A stretch of 64,000 bases of DNA from Massilia endophytica. Lineage in GTDB: Bacteria > Pseudomonadota > Gammaproteobacteria > Burkholderiales > Burkholderiaceae_D. The DNA lies in the NCBI RefSeq assembly GCF_021165955.1, contig NZ_CP088952.1, positions 186,001 through 250,000 of the forward strand. The letters are read 5' to 3'. The stretch's first letter is position 1, and each line of letters opens with the position of its first letter. Made by a program: the position numbers and the translations under genes. Below are positions 42,933 to 51,672 of the stretch, piece by piece. The notes below the pieces were generated by a model, which was not told where the DNA came from, searched no databases, and saw only the letters and a program-made list of their open reading frames with translations.

Positions 42933-43724
42933 TCATTCCTTCGGGGTTTCCGGCTGCACGAGGGCGGCCGGCGCTTCCGCCTCCGGCTGGCCGAAAATCT
43001 GGCGGTAGGCGGCGTAGAAGGAGCAGTGCAGAACGACCGTGAGGATCACGGACATGGGCATCATCAGCGTCATGGCGAACTGGTTGCGGCCGAAGATGAG
43101 CAGGATCAGCTGGCTGGCCAGCACCGTCATGCCGAACCAGCTGGCGGCGAACACCGCGAAGGCCTTGATCGAACGCAGGACGGAGAAGAAGCTGAAGAAG
43201 ATGGCCTTCCCCAGGCTCATTTTCTGCCAGTAGATGAGGGGCGCGGCGAAGGCGAAGCCCATGGCGCCGGGCAGGTAGACCAGCACTGCCAGCAGGATCG
43301 CGCTGCCGATGTTCGAGCCGCGCAGCTCGGGCGAATTGGCCTGGACGCGGCCGGTGAGGAGCTGGATGAACATGCCGTCGTCCACCAGGGCGGAGAGGCC
43401 CACCGCCAGCGCCGCCACAGCGAGGTAGAGCATCCCGAGCGCGAACAGCTGGGGGAAGGCGGGCTTCTGGAAGCCCGACACCAGCAGCGCGGGCACGATG
43501 CGCCTCTTGTAGTCGATGAAGGCGCAGGCGCGCATGAAGGCGACCGAGAACACGGGCACCAGGATCACAGGCAGCAGCTGCCCCAGCACAGGTATCAGGC
43601 CGAAGAACAGCATGATGAACATGTAGCCGAGGAAGAGCGTGGAGAGGCCGCCGGGCTGCTGGCGGAACAGGGAGAAGCCCTGCTTCACCCATTGCCATCC
43701 TGTGATCGCGGGCAGCTTGTTCAT
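42933..43724 (-). CDS. BPSS1780 family membrane protein
   Basis: 263 residues with about six transmembrane helices (near 25-60, 75-95, 100-120, 145-165, 180-205 and 215-240). The N-terminus KLPAITGWQWVKQGFSLFRQQPGGLSTLF and the AFIDYKRRIVPALL block match the BPSS1780-type family found widely in Burkholderiales. Function is unknown. It overlaps the thrB stop by 4 bp (ATGA), and uvrD starts 22 bp after it, so thrB, this gene and uvrD form one transcript unit. Confidence 0.9.
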   Translation of the reverse strand: MNKLPAITGWQWVKQGFSLFRQQPGGLSTLFLGYMFIMLFFGLIPVLGQLLPVILVPVFSVAFMRACAFIDYKRRIVPALLVSGFQKPAFPQLFALGMLYLAVAALAVGLSALVDDGMFIQLLTGRVQANSPELRGSNIGSAILLAVLVYLPGAMGFAFAAPLIYWQKMSLGKAIFFSFFSVLRSIKAFAVFAASWFGMTVLASQLILLIFGRNQFAMTLMMPMSVILTVVLHCSFYAAYRQIFGQPEAEAPAALVQPETPKE

Positions 43725-44680
43725 GCGAAGAGCACCGGAGGGGCGACGTTGATGCGCTCGCGCAGGATGCGCTCGAAATGCCCGGGATCATGGGGCGTGA
43801 GCAGTTCCGCCTCGCGCGGCTTGTGCAGGTCGTACAGGCGCGAAAGCCAGAAACGCAGCGCGCCCGCGCGCAGGGCGCAGGGCCAGGCCTTTTTCTCGGC
43901 TTCCGTGAAGGGACGCACGGCATGGTAGGCGTCCAGCATGGCGCGCACGCGCGGCTCATCGAGCCTGCCGCTGGCGAGGTCCACGCACCAGTCGTTCACG
44001 GTGACGGCCACATCGAACAGCCAGGTATCGCAGCCTGCGAAATAGAAGTCGAAGAAGCCGGTCAGGCGTTCGCCGTCGAACATCACGTTGTTGCGGAACA
44101 GGTCTGCGTGCACGGGGCCCTGCTGCAGGCAGCGGTAGGTATCGGAGGCCGCAAACTCCTCCTGGTATTCCATTTCGCTGCGCAACAGCGCCGCTTCAGC
44201 CTCGCTCAGGTGCGGCATGACGGCGGGCGCCGCCTGGCGCCACCATTCCAGGCCGCGCAGATTGGGCTGGTAGAGCGGAAAGTCCTGCCCCGCCAGGTGC
44301 ATCTTCGCCAGCATGGCGCCAACGGCCGCGCAGTGCACGGGCCGGGGCTCCATCTGCGAGCTGCCTTCCAGTTTCGACACGATGGCGGCAGGCTTGCCGT
44401 GCAGCGGCACGCAGAGCACGCCCTTGTCGTTGGGGACCGGCGCCGGAACCAGCACGCCGCGCGCCGCCAGGTGGCGCATCAGCTCCAGGTAGAAGGGCAG
44501 CTGCTCGAAATTCAGGTTCTCGAAGATGGTGAGCACATACTCGCCGCGTTCGGTGCTCAGGAAGTAATTGGTGTTCTCGATGCCGGAGGCAATGCCCTTG
44601 AGTGCGGTGGCGCGGCCGAGAGGGAACTGCTTGATCCATTGGGCCACATCGTCCAGTGTGACCGGGGTAAAGACTGCCAT
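43721..44680 (-). CDS. thrB: Homoserine kinase
   Basis: 319-residue APH-fold homoserine kinase (ThrB type II, unrelated to the GHMP type), which phosphorylates homoserine in threonine synthesis. It starts MAVFTPVTLDDVAQWI. The phosphotransferase catalytic block GPVHADLFRNNVMFDGERLTGFFDFYFAGCD has the Brenner-type HxDxxxxN and the DFD-like metal site (FDFYFA). ASGIENTNYFLST is the ATP-lid region. It is the standard betaproteobacterial form and lies beside DUF2782 and polA as in relatives. Confidence 0.95.
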   Translation of the reverse strand: MAVFTPVTLDDVAQWIKQFPLGRATALKGIASGIENTNYFLSTERGEYVLTIFENLNFEQLPFYLELMRHLAARGVLVPAPVPNDKGVLCVPLHGKPAAIVSKLEGSSQMEPRPVHCAAVGAMLAKMHLAGQDFPLYQPNLRGLEWWRQAAPAVMPHLSEAEAALLRSEMEYQEEFAASDTYRCLQQGPVHADLFRNNVMFDGERLTGFFDFYFAGCDTWLFDVAVTVNDWCVDLASGRLDEPRVRAMLDAYHAVRPFTEAEKKAWPCALRAGALRFWLSRLYDLHKPREAELLTPHDPGHFERILRERINVAPPVLFA

Positions 44681-44734
44681 GGGAAATCGTCAGGTAATCG
44701 TCGATAAAAACAGGCCCGGCTGCGCCGGGGCCGA

Positions 44735-45148
44735 TCAGCGTTTTGCGGGCGGCGCGGGTGGCGGCGGCGGTTCATCCAGCTTGTCCGCTGCGGCGGCCTG
44801 GTCTTCGCTGCGCTGCTTCTGCTTTTTCGCGATATCGAATTCCATCACCGTCCATTGCGGGCCTCGTACGCCGCTGCCGCTGGCATCGCCCGGCAGGGCG
44901 GTGCTGTTGGTCTTGCGGGCTTTCACGGTATAGGCGCCCTTGCCGCTGCCTACCTTGCTCTCCGTGATCATGCCGCCTTCCCGTTTTTCGGTGACGGCGC
45001 GTTCCGCGCCTGGTTTGGTGGTAACCGTGATCGGCGTGTCCGTTTCGTCGATTTTGTCGAGTTTGGGCGGGGTCTGCGTCTGCGCGCCGGCGGCGCCTGC
45101 GGCCAACAGGGTCAGCAAGAGGATGGAGCAGTTTGTAAGGGCGCGCAT
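44735..45148 (-). CDS. DUF2782 family secreted protein
   Basis: 137 residues from the ATG at 45148 (MRALTNCSILLLTLLAAGAAGAQ), a clear signal peptide; a longer reading overlaps the polA upstream region. The mature domain has PPKLDKIDETDTPITVTTKPGAE, ITESKVGSGKGAYTVKAR and GPQWTVMEFD, the DUF2782 pattern, with a Pro-rich tail. The family is restricted to beta- and gammaproteobacteria and is often found between thrB and polA. Function is unknown, and the product is probably periplasmic. Transcribed toward thrB (54-bp gap). Confidence 0.9.
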   Translation of the reverse strand: MRALTNCSILLLTLLAAGAAGAQTQTPPKLDKIDETDTPITVTTKPGAERAVTEKREGGMITESKVGSGKGAYTVKARKTNSTALPGDASGSGVRGPQWTVMEFDIAKKQKQRSEDQAAAADKLDEPPPPPAPPAKR

Positions 45149-45257
45149 GATGACCTCTGTCGAAGACGCATTTTGTCGTATGGCCCATTGTAACAAACTG
45201 ACACGATATTGCCCGTTTTGTCTCTGGGGAGCCGTCCTGCAGGCGGCCGAAAAACTC

Positions 45258-45266
45258 TGCGATAAT
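45258..45266 (+). promoter_or_regulatory. Candidate extended -10 of polA
   Basis: TGC followed by GATAAT forms an extended -10 element about 62 bases upstream of the polA start. No -35 is evident. Confidence 0.45.
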
Positions 45267-45327
45267 GGGAGATTCACCTTCATTCAGTGCCGGGCCGCTG
45301 GCGGATCCGGCCGCTTCATGGTCATTT

Positions 45328-48075
45328 ATGCAAAAAACACTGCTGCTGGTTGACGGCTCCAGCTACCTGTACCGCGCCTTCCATGCGCTGCCCGACCTGC
45401 GCAGCCAGGAAGGCCACCCCACTGGCGCCATGCACGGCATGGTCAACATGCTGCGCCGCCTGCGCGCCGATTTCCCCGCCGCCTATATCGCCTGCGTGTT
45501 CGACGCCAAGGGCAAGACCTTCCGCGACGACATGTACCCGGAATACAAGGCCACCCGCGCCTCCATGCCAAGCGACCTGGCGCTGCAGATCGAGCCGATC
45601 CACGAGGCCGTGCGCGCCATGGGCTGGCCCATCCTCATGGTGGAAGGCGTGGAGGCGGATGACGTGATCGGCACCCTCTCCGTGGAAGCCGAGAAGAACG
45701 GCATGGAAGTGATCATCTCCACCGGCGACAAGGACCTGGCCCAGCTGGTCACCTCCAAGGTCACCCTGATCAACACCATGACCAACGAGAAGCTGGACGA
45801 GGCGGGCGTGCTGGCCAAGTTCGGCGTGCCGCCGAACCGCATCATCGACTACCTGACCCTCATCGGCGACACGGTGGACAATGTGCCCGGCGTGGCCAAG
45901 TGCGGCCCCAAGACGGCCCTCAAGTGGCTGGGGCAGTACGACAGCCTGGATGGCATCATCGCCAATGCGGACAAGATCACCGGCGCCGTGGGCCAGAACC
46001 TGCGCGACGCGCTGGAATGGCTGCCCCAGGGCCGCAAGCTGATCACCGTGAAGACCGACTGCGACCTGACGAAGCACATGATGTCCATCTCCGAGTCCCT
46101 GGTGGCGAAGGACGAGGACCGCGAGCTGCTGCTCGCCTTCTTCACCAAGTACGGCTTCAAGACCCTGCTGCGCGAACTGGGCGGCCTCACTCCTGCTGCG
46201 CCCACGGGCGCAGCCGCACCGGCCGCTGCGCCGGGCGAAACAGGCGACATGTTCGCCGCCGGACCGGCCACCGTGAGCTACGACACCGTGCTGACCGAAG
46301 CCCAGCTGGACGCCTGGATCGAACGCATCCACCAGGCCCCGCTCACGGCCATCGATACCGAAACCACCTCGCTCGACCCCATGGCCGCCGAGATGGTCGG
46401 CATTTCGCTGGCGACGGAGCCGGGAATCGCCTGCTACATCCCCATGGCCCACCGCTACCCCGGCGCGCCCGAGCAGCTGCCGCGCGAGCTGGTGCTGGAG
46501 AAGCTCAGGTCCTGGCTGGAGGACGGCTCGAAGCAGAAGCTGGGCCAGAACCTGAAGTACGACGCACACGTTTTCGCCAACCATGGCGTGAACCTGCGCG
46601 GCATCGTGCACGACACGCTGCTGCAATCCTATGTGTTCGAGTCCCACCGTTCGCACGACATGGACAGCCTGGCCATGCGCCACCTGAACCACAAGACCGT
46701 GGCGTATGAAGAGGTGTGCGGCAAGGGCGCGAGCCAGATCTGCTTCGACCAGGTGGACGTGGCGCGCGCCACCGAATACGCGGCGGAAGACGCCGACGTG
46801 ACCCTGCGCCTGCACCTGGCCATGCACGGCCACGTGGCGGGGGACGAAGGCCTCACCTCCGTCTACAGCACCATCGAACTGCCGACGGCCGTGGTGCTGC
46901 AAAAGATCGAGCGCAACGGCGTGCTGATCGACGCGGCGCTGCTGGCGACCCAGTCCAATGAGCTGGGCACGCGCATCCACGAACTGGAACAGAAAGCCTA
47001 CGAGCTGGCGGGCGGGCCCTTCAACCTCGGTTCGCCCAAGCAGATCGGCGAAATCTTCTTCGGCAAGCTGCAGCTCCCAGTGGTGAAGAAGACGCCGAGC
47101 GGCGCCCCGTCCACGGACGAAGAAGTGCTGCAGAAGCTGGCGGAAGACTATCCGCTGCCGAAGGTGCTGCTGGAATACCGCGGCATGGCCAAGCTCAAGT
47201 CCACGTACACGGACAAGCTGCCCAAGATGATCAACCCGCGCACGGGCCGGGTGCACACCAACTACGCGCAGGCCGTGGCGGTGACGGGCCGCCTCGCGTC
47301 GAACGACCCGAACCTGCAGAACATCCCCATCCGCACGGCGGAAGGGCGGCGCATCCGCGAAGCCTTCATTGCGCCGCCGGGCAGCCATATCGTGTCGGCC
47401 GACTACTCGCAGATCGAGCTTCGCATCATGGCGCACATCTCGGAAGACGAGAACATGCTGCGCGCCTTCGCGGAAGGCGAGGACATTCACCGCGCCACCG
47501 CCGCCGAAATCTTCGGCGTGCCGCCCGCCGAAGTGCAGAGCGAGCAGCGGCGTTACGCGAAGGTCATCAACTTCGGCCTCATTTATGGCATGAGCGCTTT
47601 CGGCCTCGCCGCGAACCTCGGCGTGGACCGCGCCGCCGCGCAAAGCTATATCGACCGCTACTTCGCCCGCTTCTCCGGCGTGAAGCGCTACATGGACGAA
47701 ACCCGCATGGACGCGAAAGCCAAGGGCTACGTCACCACCGTGTTCGGCCGCCGCCTCTGGCTCCCGGAGATCAACTCGCCGAACGGCCCGCGCCGTCAGG
47801 CGGCCGAGCGTGCGGCGATCAATGCGCCCATGCAGGGCACGGCGGCTGACCTGATCAAGCTCGCCATGATCGCGGTGCAGGGCTGGATAGAGAAGGAGAA
47901 CCTGAAGTCGCGCATGATCATGCAGGTGCACGACGAACTGGTGCTGGAGGTGCCGGACGAGGAACTGGCGATGGTGCGCGAAAAGCTGCCGGAACTGATG
48001 GCGGGCGTCGCGCAGCTGAAGGTGCCGCTGGTGGCCGAAGTTGGCGTCGGCCGGAATTGGGACGAAGCTCACTAA
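45328..48075 (+). CDS. polA: DNA polymerase I
   Basis: 915 residues, start MQKTLLLVDGSSYLYRAFHALP at 45328; 21 further codons upstream overlap the promoter and are not family-like. The 5'-3' exonuclease domain (1-290) has the acidic cluster CVFDAKGKTFRDD and EGVEADDVIGTL. The 3'-5' proofreading domain has its first acidic motif AIDTETTSLDP, so proofreading looks intact. The polymerase domain has ADYSQIELRIMAHIS (motif A), RRYAKVINFGLIYGMSAFG (motif B, with K and Y) and MQVHDELVLEV (motif C). It acts in repair and Okazaki fragment maturation. Confidence 0.97.
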   Translation: MQKTLLLVDGSSYLYRAFHALPDLRSQEGHPTGAMHGMVNMLRRLRADFPAAYIACVFDAKGKTFRDDMYPEYKATRASMPSDLALQIEPIHEAVRAMGWPILMVEGVEADDVIGTLSVEAEKNGMEVIISTGDKDLAQLVTSKVTLINTMTNEKLDEAGVLAKFGVPPNRIIDYLTLIGDTVDNVPGVAKCGPKTALKWLGQYDSLDGIIANADKITGAVGQNLRDALEWLPQGRKLITVKTDCDLTKHMMSISESLVAKDEDRELLLAFFTKYGFKTLLRELGGLTPAAPTGAAAPAAAPGETGDMFAAGPATVSYDTVLTEAQLDAWIERIHQAPLTAIDTETTSLDPMAAEMVGISLATEPGIACYIPMAHRYPGAPEQLPRELVLEKLRSWLEDGSKQKLGQNLKYDAHVFANHGVNLRGIVHDTLLQSYVFESHRSHDMDSLAMRHLNHKTVAYEEVCGKGASQICFDQVDVARATEYAAEDADVTLRLHLAMHGHVAGDEGLTSVYSTIELPTAVVLQKIERNGVLIDAALLATQSNELGTRIHELEQKAYELAGGPFNLGSPKQIGEIFFGKLQLPVVKKTPSGAPSTDEEVLQKLAEDYPLPKVLLEYRGMAKLKSTYTDKLPKMINPRTGRVHTNYAQAVAVTGRLASNDPNLQNIPIRTAEGRRIREAFIAPPGSHIVSADYSQIELRIMAHISEDENMLRAFAEGEDIHRATAAEIFGVPPAEVQSEQRRYAKVINFGLIYGMSAFGLAANLGVDRAAAQSYIDRYFARFSGVKRYMDETRMDAKAKGYVTTVFGRRLWLPEINSPNGPRRQAAERAAINAPMQGTAADLIKLAMIAVQGWIEKENLKSRMIMQVHDELVLEVPDEELAMVREKLPELMAGVAQLKVPLVAEVGVGRNWDEAH

Positions 48076-48097
48076 ACTGAACGAAGGAGGAGAAGGT

Positions 48098-48973
48098 ATG
48101 AAGGATCTGCAGAACGATGCCGTTAGCCTGATTGGCCAGTCCGAAGGGCTGGACCGCCGCGACTTCCTCAAGGCTGCATTGGGCACCGGCTTCGCTGCCG
48201 CCGTGCTGCCGGTGCAGGCCCAGACCGCGATCAAGACCGATACCGCCGGACTGACCGAAGGCACGGTGACCATCAAGGTCGAAGGCCAGAGCGTTCCGGT
48301 CTACCGCGCACAGCCCGAAGGCAAGACCGGGCTGCCCGTGATCCTCGTCATCTCCGAAATCTTCGGCGTGCATGAACACATCGCCGACGTGGCGCGCCGC
48401 TTCGCCAAGCAGGGCTACATGGCGCTGGCGCCGGAACTCTTCGTGCGCCAGGGCGATCCCCAGATGGAGCACAGCATCCCCGACCTGATAAAGAACATCA
48501 TCTCCAAAACGCCGGACGCGCAGGTCATGGGCGATCTGGATGCGGTGGTGGCCTGGGCCAAGGCCAACGGCGGCAATACGGACAAGCTGGGCATCACGGG
48601 CTTCTGCTGGGGCGGGCGCGTCACCTGGATGTACGCCGCGCATAACCCGAACGTGAAGGCCGGCGTGGCCTGGTACGGCCGCCTGGTGGGCGAATCGAAT
48701 GCCATCACGCCCAAGCACCCGGTCGATGTGGCATCCACGATCAAGGGCGCGGTGCTTGGCCTGTACGGCGGCAAGGACCAGGGCATTCCCCTCGACACCA
48801 TCGACAAGATGAAGGAAGCGCTGGCCAAGGGCAGCAGCAAATCCACCTTCGTGGTCTACCCGAATTCAGGCCACGCCTTCCACGCCGACTACCGTCCCAG
48901 CTACAACGAGGCGGACGCGAAGGATGGCTGGTCGCGTGCGCTGGCCTGGTTCAAGAGCCACGGCGTCGCCTGA
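48098..48973 (+). CDS. Dienelactone hydrolase family protein, Tat-exported
   Basis: 291 residues with an N-terminal Tat signal (LDRRDFLKAALGTGFAAAVLPVQA, twin Arg at 20-21). The alpha/beta hydrolase domain has the nucleophile Cys of the DLH family at C170 (GFCWGGR), an Asp in YGGKDQG and a His in NSGHAFH. EIFGVHEHIADVARRFAKQGY is the usual N-terminal block. A strong AAGGAGG precedes the ATG at 48098, 22 bp after polA. The natural substrate is uncertain, since periplasmic members are often annotated by homology only. Confidence 0.92.
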   Translation: MKDLQNDAVSLIGQSEGLDRRDFLKAALGTGFAAAVLPVQAQTAIKTDTAGLTEGTVTIKVEGQSVPVYRAQPEGKTGLPVILVISEIFGVHEHIADVARRFAKQGYMALAPELFVRQGDPQMEHSIPDLIKNIISKTPDAQVMGDLDAVVAWAKANGGNTDKLGITGFCWGGRVTWMYAAHNPNVKAGVAWYGRLVGESNAITPKHPVDVASTIKGAVLGLYGGKDQGIPLDTIDKMKEALAKGSSKSTFVVYPNSGHAFHADYRPSYNEADAKDGWSRALAWFKSHGVA

Positions 48974-49036
48974 AAAGCTGGTAATTCTGCAAAAGCGCGG
49001 GCTGGACGGTAAAATGTCCGGTTTGCGCGCGGCTGC

Positions 49037-49846
49037 GTGCGCGTCACGGGCACGCCTGTAAGAGGTCTCAAAATCGATCCGGTACTCATTTCCATCCTGC
49101 TCGCCACCACCCTGGCTGGCGTCATCAGCATCACGGCTGCTGCGGTGTTCTCGTTTACGCTGCTCTCGAGGATGGTGGAACGCATGGTCAGCCTCTCGGT
49201 CGGCATCATGCTCTCGACCTCCCTGCTGCACGCGCTGCCCGAGGCCTTCGAGTCGGGTGCCGACACCCACAGCCTCTTCGCCGCGCTGCTGGCGGGCCTG
49301 CTGGCCTTCTTCATGCTGGAAAAACTGGCCATCCTGCGCCACTCCCACCACCACGAAGGCGACGGCCACCACCACGCCCATGGCCACGACAAGCACGAGG
49401 CAGGGCGAGCGGGCTGGATGATCCTGCTGGGCGATGGCATGCACAACTTCACGGACGGCATCCTGATCGCGGCCGCCTTCCTGGCCGATCCCCAGCTGGG
49501 CATTGTGACGGGCGTGGCCATCATCGCCCACGAGATCCCGCAGGAGATCGGCGACTTCATCGTGCTGCTCAACGCCGGGTTCACGCGCACGCGCGCCTAC
49601 GTCTACAACCTGCTATGCAGCCTGCTGGCGGTAGCGGGCGGCCTGCTCGGCTACTACACCCTGGACCGCGCCAGCAACCTGATTCCCTACGTGCTGGTCT
49701 TCGCGTCCTCCGGCTTCATCTACATTGCAGTCAGCGACCTGATGCCCCAGATGCAGCGCCGCGCCACGATGAAGGAAACGGTGCCCCAAGTGCTGCTGAT
49801 CGCGCTGGGCGTCTGCATCGTCCTCTTCCTCACCGCCCACCACTAA
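49037..49846 (+). CDS. ZIP family metal transporter
   Basis: About 269 residues with seven or eight transmembrane helices. The start is uncertain: a GTG at 49037 is used, but its first dozen residues are not family-like and no Shine-Dalgarno is visible. A shorter, unusual start near 49075 is possible. ZIP hallmarks: a His-rich cytoplasmic loop (HSHHHEGDGHHHAHGHDKHE), GDGMHNFTDG in helix 4 and AHEIPQEIGDF in helix 5, which form the binuclear metal site. It probably imports zinc or iron. The TAA stop lies inside a palindrome shared with sseA. Confidence 0.9.
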   Translation: MRVTGTPVRGLKIDPVLISILLATTLAGVISITAAAVFSFTLLSRMVERMVSLSVGIMLSTSLLHALPEAFESGADTHSLFAALLAGLLAFFMLEKLAILRHSHHHEGDGHHHAHGHDKHEAGRAGWMILLGDGMHNFTDGILIAAAFLADPQLGIVTGVAIIAHEIPQEIGDFIVLLNAGFTRTRAYVYNLLCSLLAVAGGLLGYYTLDRASNLIPYVLVFASSGFIYIAVSDLMPQMQRRATMKETVPQVLLIALGVCIVLFLTAHH

Positions 49847-49881
49847 TTTCCTAAAGGGGTCTGTCCCCTTTAAGAAATTAG
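49843..49881. terminator. Bidirectional palindrome D carrying both stop codons
   Basis: CTAATTTC/GAAATTAG (8 bp), one mismatch, then TAAAGGGG/CCCCTTTA (8 bp) around TCTGT. The stop codons of the convergent ZIP gene (49844-49846) and sseA (49878-49880) are part of the stem. The centre GGGGTCTGTCCCC matches the motif of the purH-end palindrome at 12876-12922. The A/T outer arms give a U-rich 3' side in both directions, so it should terminate both transcripts. Confidence 0.85.
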
Positions 49882-50732
49882 TTGCGGCCGGTGGCGACGG
49901 GGCGGGTGGGGGAGGCGCACCATTCGGACCAGGAGCCGGGATAGAGCGCCGCGCCGGACAGTCCGGCGATTTCGAGGGCGAGCAGGTTGTGGCAGGCCGT
50001 CACGCCCGAGCCGCATTGCATGATGGCCTGCGCTGGCGATGCAAACAGCGGGGCGAATTCTTCCTTCAGCTGGGCCGCGGGTTTGAAGCGGCCGTCCGCC
50101 TGCAGGTTGTCCTTGAAGAAGCGGTTCTTCGCGCCGGGGATGTGGCCGCCAACCGGGTCGATGGTCTCGTTCTCGCCGCGGAAGCGGTCGTTGGCGCGCG
50201 CGTCCACCACCGTGCGCTTGCCGCTCGACAGATTTGCCACCACATCTTCCACCGTCACGGTCTGCGTCAGCGGGGCCTTGTCGCCGATATTTCCGGCGGG
50301 ACGGGCCCTGGTTTCCGCCGTCAGCGGCAGGCCTTGCGCTTCCCAAGCCGCGAGGCCGCCATCCAGCACTGCCACCGCTTCGTGGCCGACCCAGCGCAGC
50401 AGCCACCAGAGGCGCGCCGCATACATGCCGCCGTGGGCGTCGTAGGCGATGACCTGGGTGCCGTCATTGATGCCCCAGCGGCGCAGCGTGTCGATGAAGC
50501 CCGCACGGTCGGGGAGGGGATGGCGGCCCTTGAACACGCCGTCCGCACCCTGTTTGGGGCCCGAGAGGTCGTGGTCGATGTTGGCGAATTGCGCCCCCGC
50601 GATATGCCCTGCCGCGAAGGCGTCCCGGCCGTAGGCGGGGTTCATGAGGTCGTGGCGGCAGTCGAGGATGATCCAGCCTTCGTCGTTCAGGTGCTGCGAC
50701 AGGGTGGCGGCATCGATCAGGGTGGTGTGCAT
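49878..50732 (-). CDS. sseA: 3-mercaptopyruvate sulfurtransferase
   Basis: 284 residues made of two rhodanese domains. The active-site Cys is about residue 240 in CGSGVTAC, the mercaptopyruvate sulfurtransferase signature (CGSGVTA) rather than the CRKGVT of rhodanese. LDCRHDLMNPAYGRDAFAAGHIAGA starts the inactive N-terminal domain. The enzyme moves sulfur from 3-mercaptopyruvate to thiols or cyanide. It is followed upstream by a DMT transporter in the same direction (9-bp gap), with which it may be cotranscribed. Confidence 0.95.
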   Translation of the reverse strand: MHTTLIDAATLSQHLNDEGWIILDCRHDLMNPAYGRDAFAAGHIAGAQFANIDHDLSGPKQGADGVFKGRHPLPDRAGFIDTLRRWGINDGTQVIAYDAHGGMYAARLWWLLRWVGHEAVAVLDGGLAAWEAQGLPLTAETRARPAGNIGDKAPLTQTVTVEDVVANLSSGKRTVVDARANDRFRGENETIDPVGGHIPGAKNRFFKDNLQADGRFKPAAQLKEEFAPLFASPAQAIMQCGSGVTACHNLLALEIAGLSGAALYPGSWSEWCASPTRPVATGRN

Positions 50733-50741
50733 GCTGTCTCC

Positions 50742-51665
50742 TTATACTTCGCTGGCAATCGGGTCGGTCTTGGCGATGGCTGCGCCTTTGTCCGTGTTGC
50801 GGGTATTGTAGAACGTGGCCGCCATGCCGGAGGCGAGGATGATGCCGATGCCCAGCCAGCTGTGCCAGTCGAAGGTGTCGCTGAACACCAGCACGCCCCA
50901 TACGCTGGAGAAGACGATGCCGGTGTATTGAAGATTCGCCACCACAAGGGTCTTGCCCACGCGGTAGGCGCGCGTCATGGCCATCTGCGCGGCCGTGGCG
51001 CACAGGCCTATGCCCAGCAGGAGCAGGAAGCCGTAGGTGTTGTTGAGCGAGTGCCACACGACGGGACCGCCGCCCGCTTCGGCGACATGGCCGCCCGCTC
51101 CAGCGAGCAGGTTCATGACTGAGAAGAAGTAGACGACGCGATATTCGGGTTCGCCCGCAAGCCCCAGCTTGCGCACCTGCATATAGGCCATGGCGGAGAG
51201 CACGGAGGAGCCGAGCGCGATGAGCGCGTCGAACAGCAGATTGGCGTGGAAGGCGGGCTGCAGCAGCAGGGTCACGCCGACGAAGCTCATGAAGATGGCC
51301 ACCGTGAGCGGCCATTCCACGCCCTTGCGCTTGTGCCACCAGCCGTGGGTAAAGAGCCAGACGGCGATCCAGATGGGCGCCATGTAGTTGAGCGTCATGG
51401 CGGTGGCGAGGGGCAGCTTGGCGATGGCGTAGAACCACATCCACAGCGAGACCACGCCGACGACGCCGCGCCAGAGGTGGCCCATGGCGAAGCGGGTACG
51501 CAGGGTGCCGCCCTGGAACCAGATCATGCAGGAGAGGATGGTGATGCCGACCACGCCCCTGTACATCACGATTTCGGAAGTCGAATACAGTCCCGAGGCC
51601 AGTTTCACGCAGACGCCCATTGCGGCAAACATGAAACTGGCAAATAGCATCCACAGTGACTGCAT
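50742..51665 (-). CDS. EamA/DMT superfamily transporter
   Basis: 307 residues with ten predicted transmembrane helices in two EamA repeats (1-140 and 155-295). It starts MQSLWMLFASFMFAAMGVCVKLA, typical of the DMT first helix, and the second repeat has YTGIVFSSVWGVLVFSDTFDWHSWLGIGIILASG, the usual EamA closing block. It is probably an exporter of amino acids or other metabolites; the substrate is not decided by sequence. It lies between the Rieske gene and sseA, 7 bp from the former. Confidence 0.92.
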   Translation of the reverse strand: MQSLWMLFASFMFAAMGVCVKLASGLYSTSEIVMYRGVVGITILSCMIWFQGGTLRTRFAMGHLWRGVVGVVSLWMWFYAIAKLPLATAMTLNYMAPIWIAVWLFTHGWWHKRKGVEWPLTVAIFMSFVGVTLLLQPAFHANLLFDALIALGSSVLSAMAYMQVRKLGLAGEPEYRVVYFFSVMNLLAGAGGHVAEAGGGPVVWHSLNNTYGFLLLLGIGLCATAAQMAMTRAYRVGKTLVVANLQYTGIVFSSVWGVLVFSDTFDWHSWLGIGIILASGMAATFYNTRNTDKGAAIAKTDPIASEV

Positions 51666-51672
51666 GACTTCC

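Noticed and set aside
45322..48276. A 984-codon open frame on the minus strand opposite polA
   Set aside because: It is the antisense shadow of polA, His/Gly/Val-rich with no domain, created by high GC at third positions. The plus-strand frame has all polymerase motifs.
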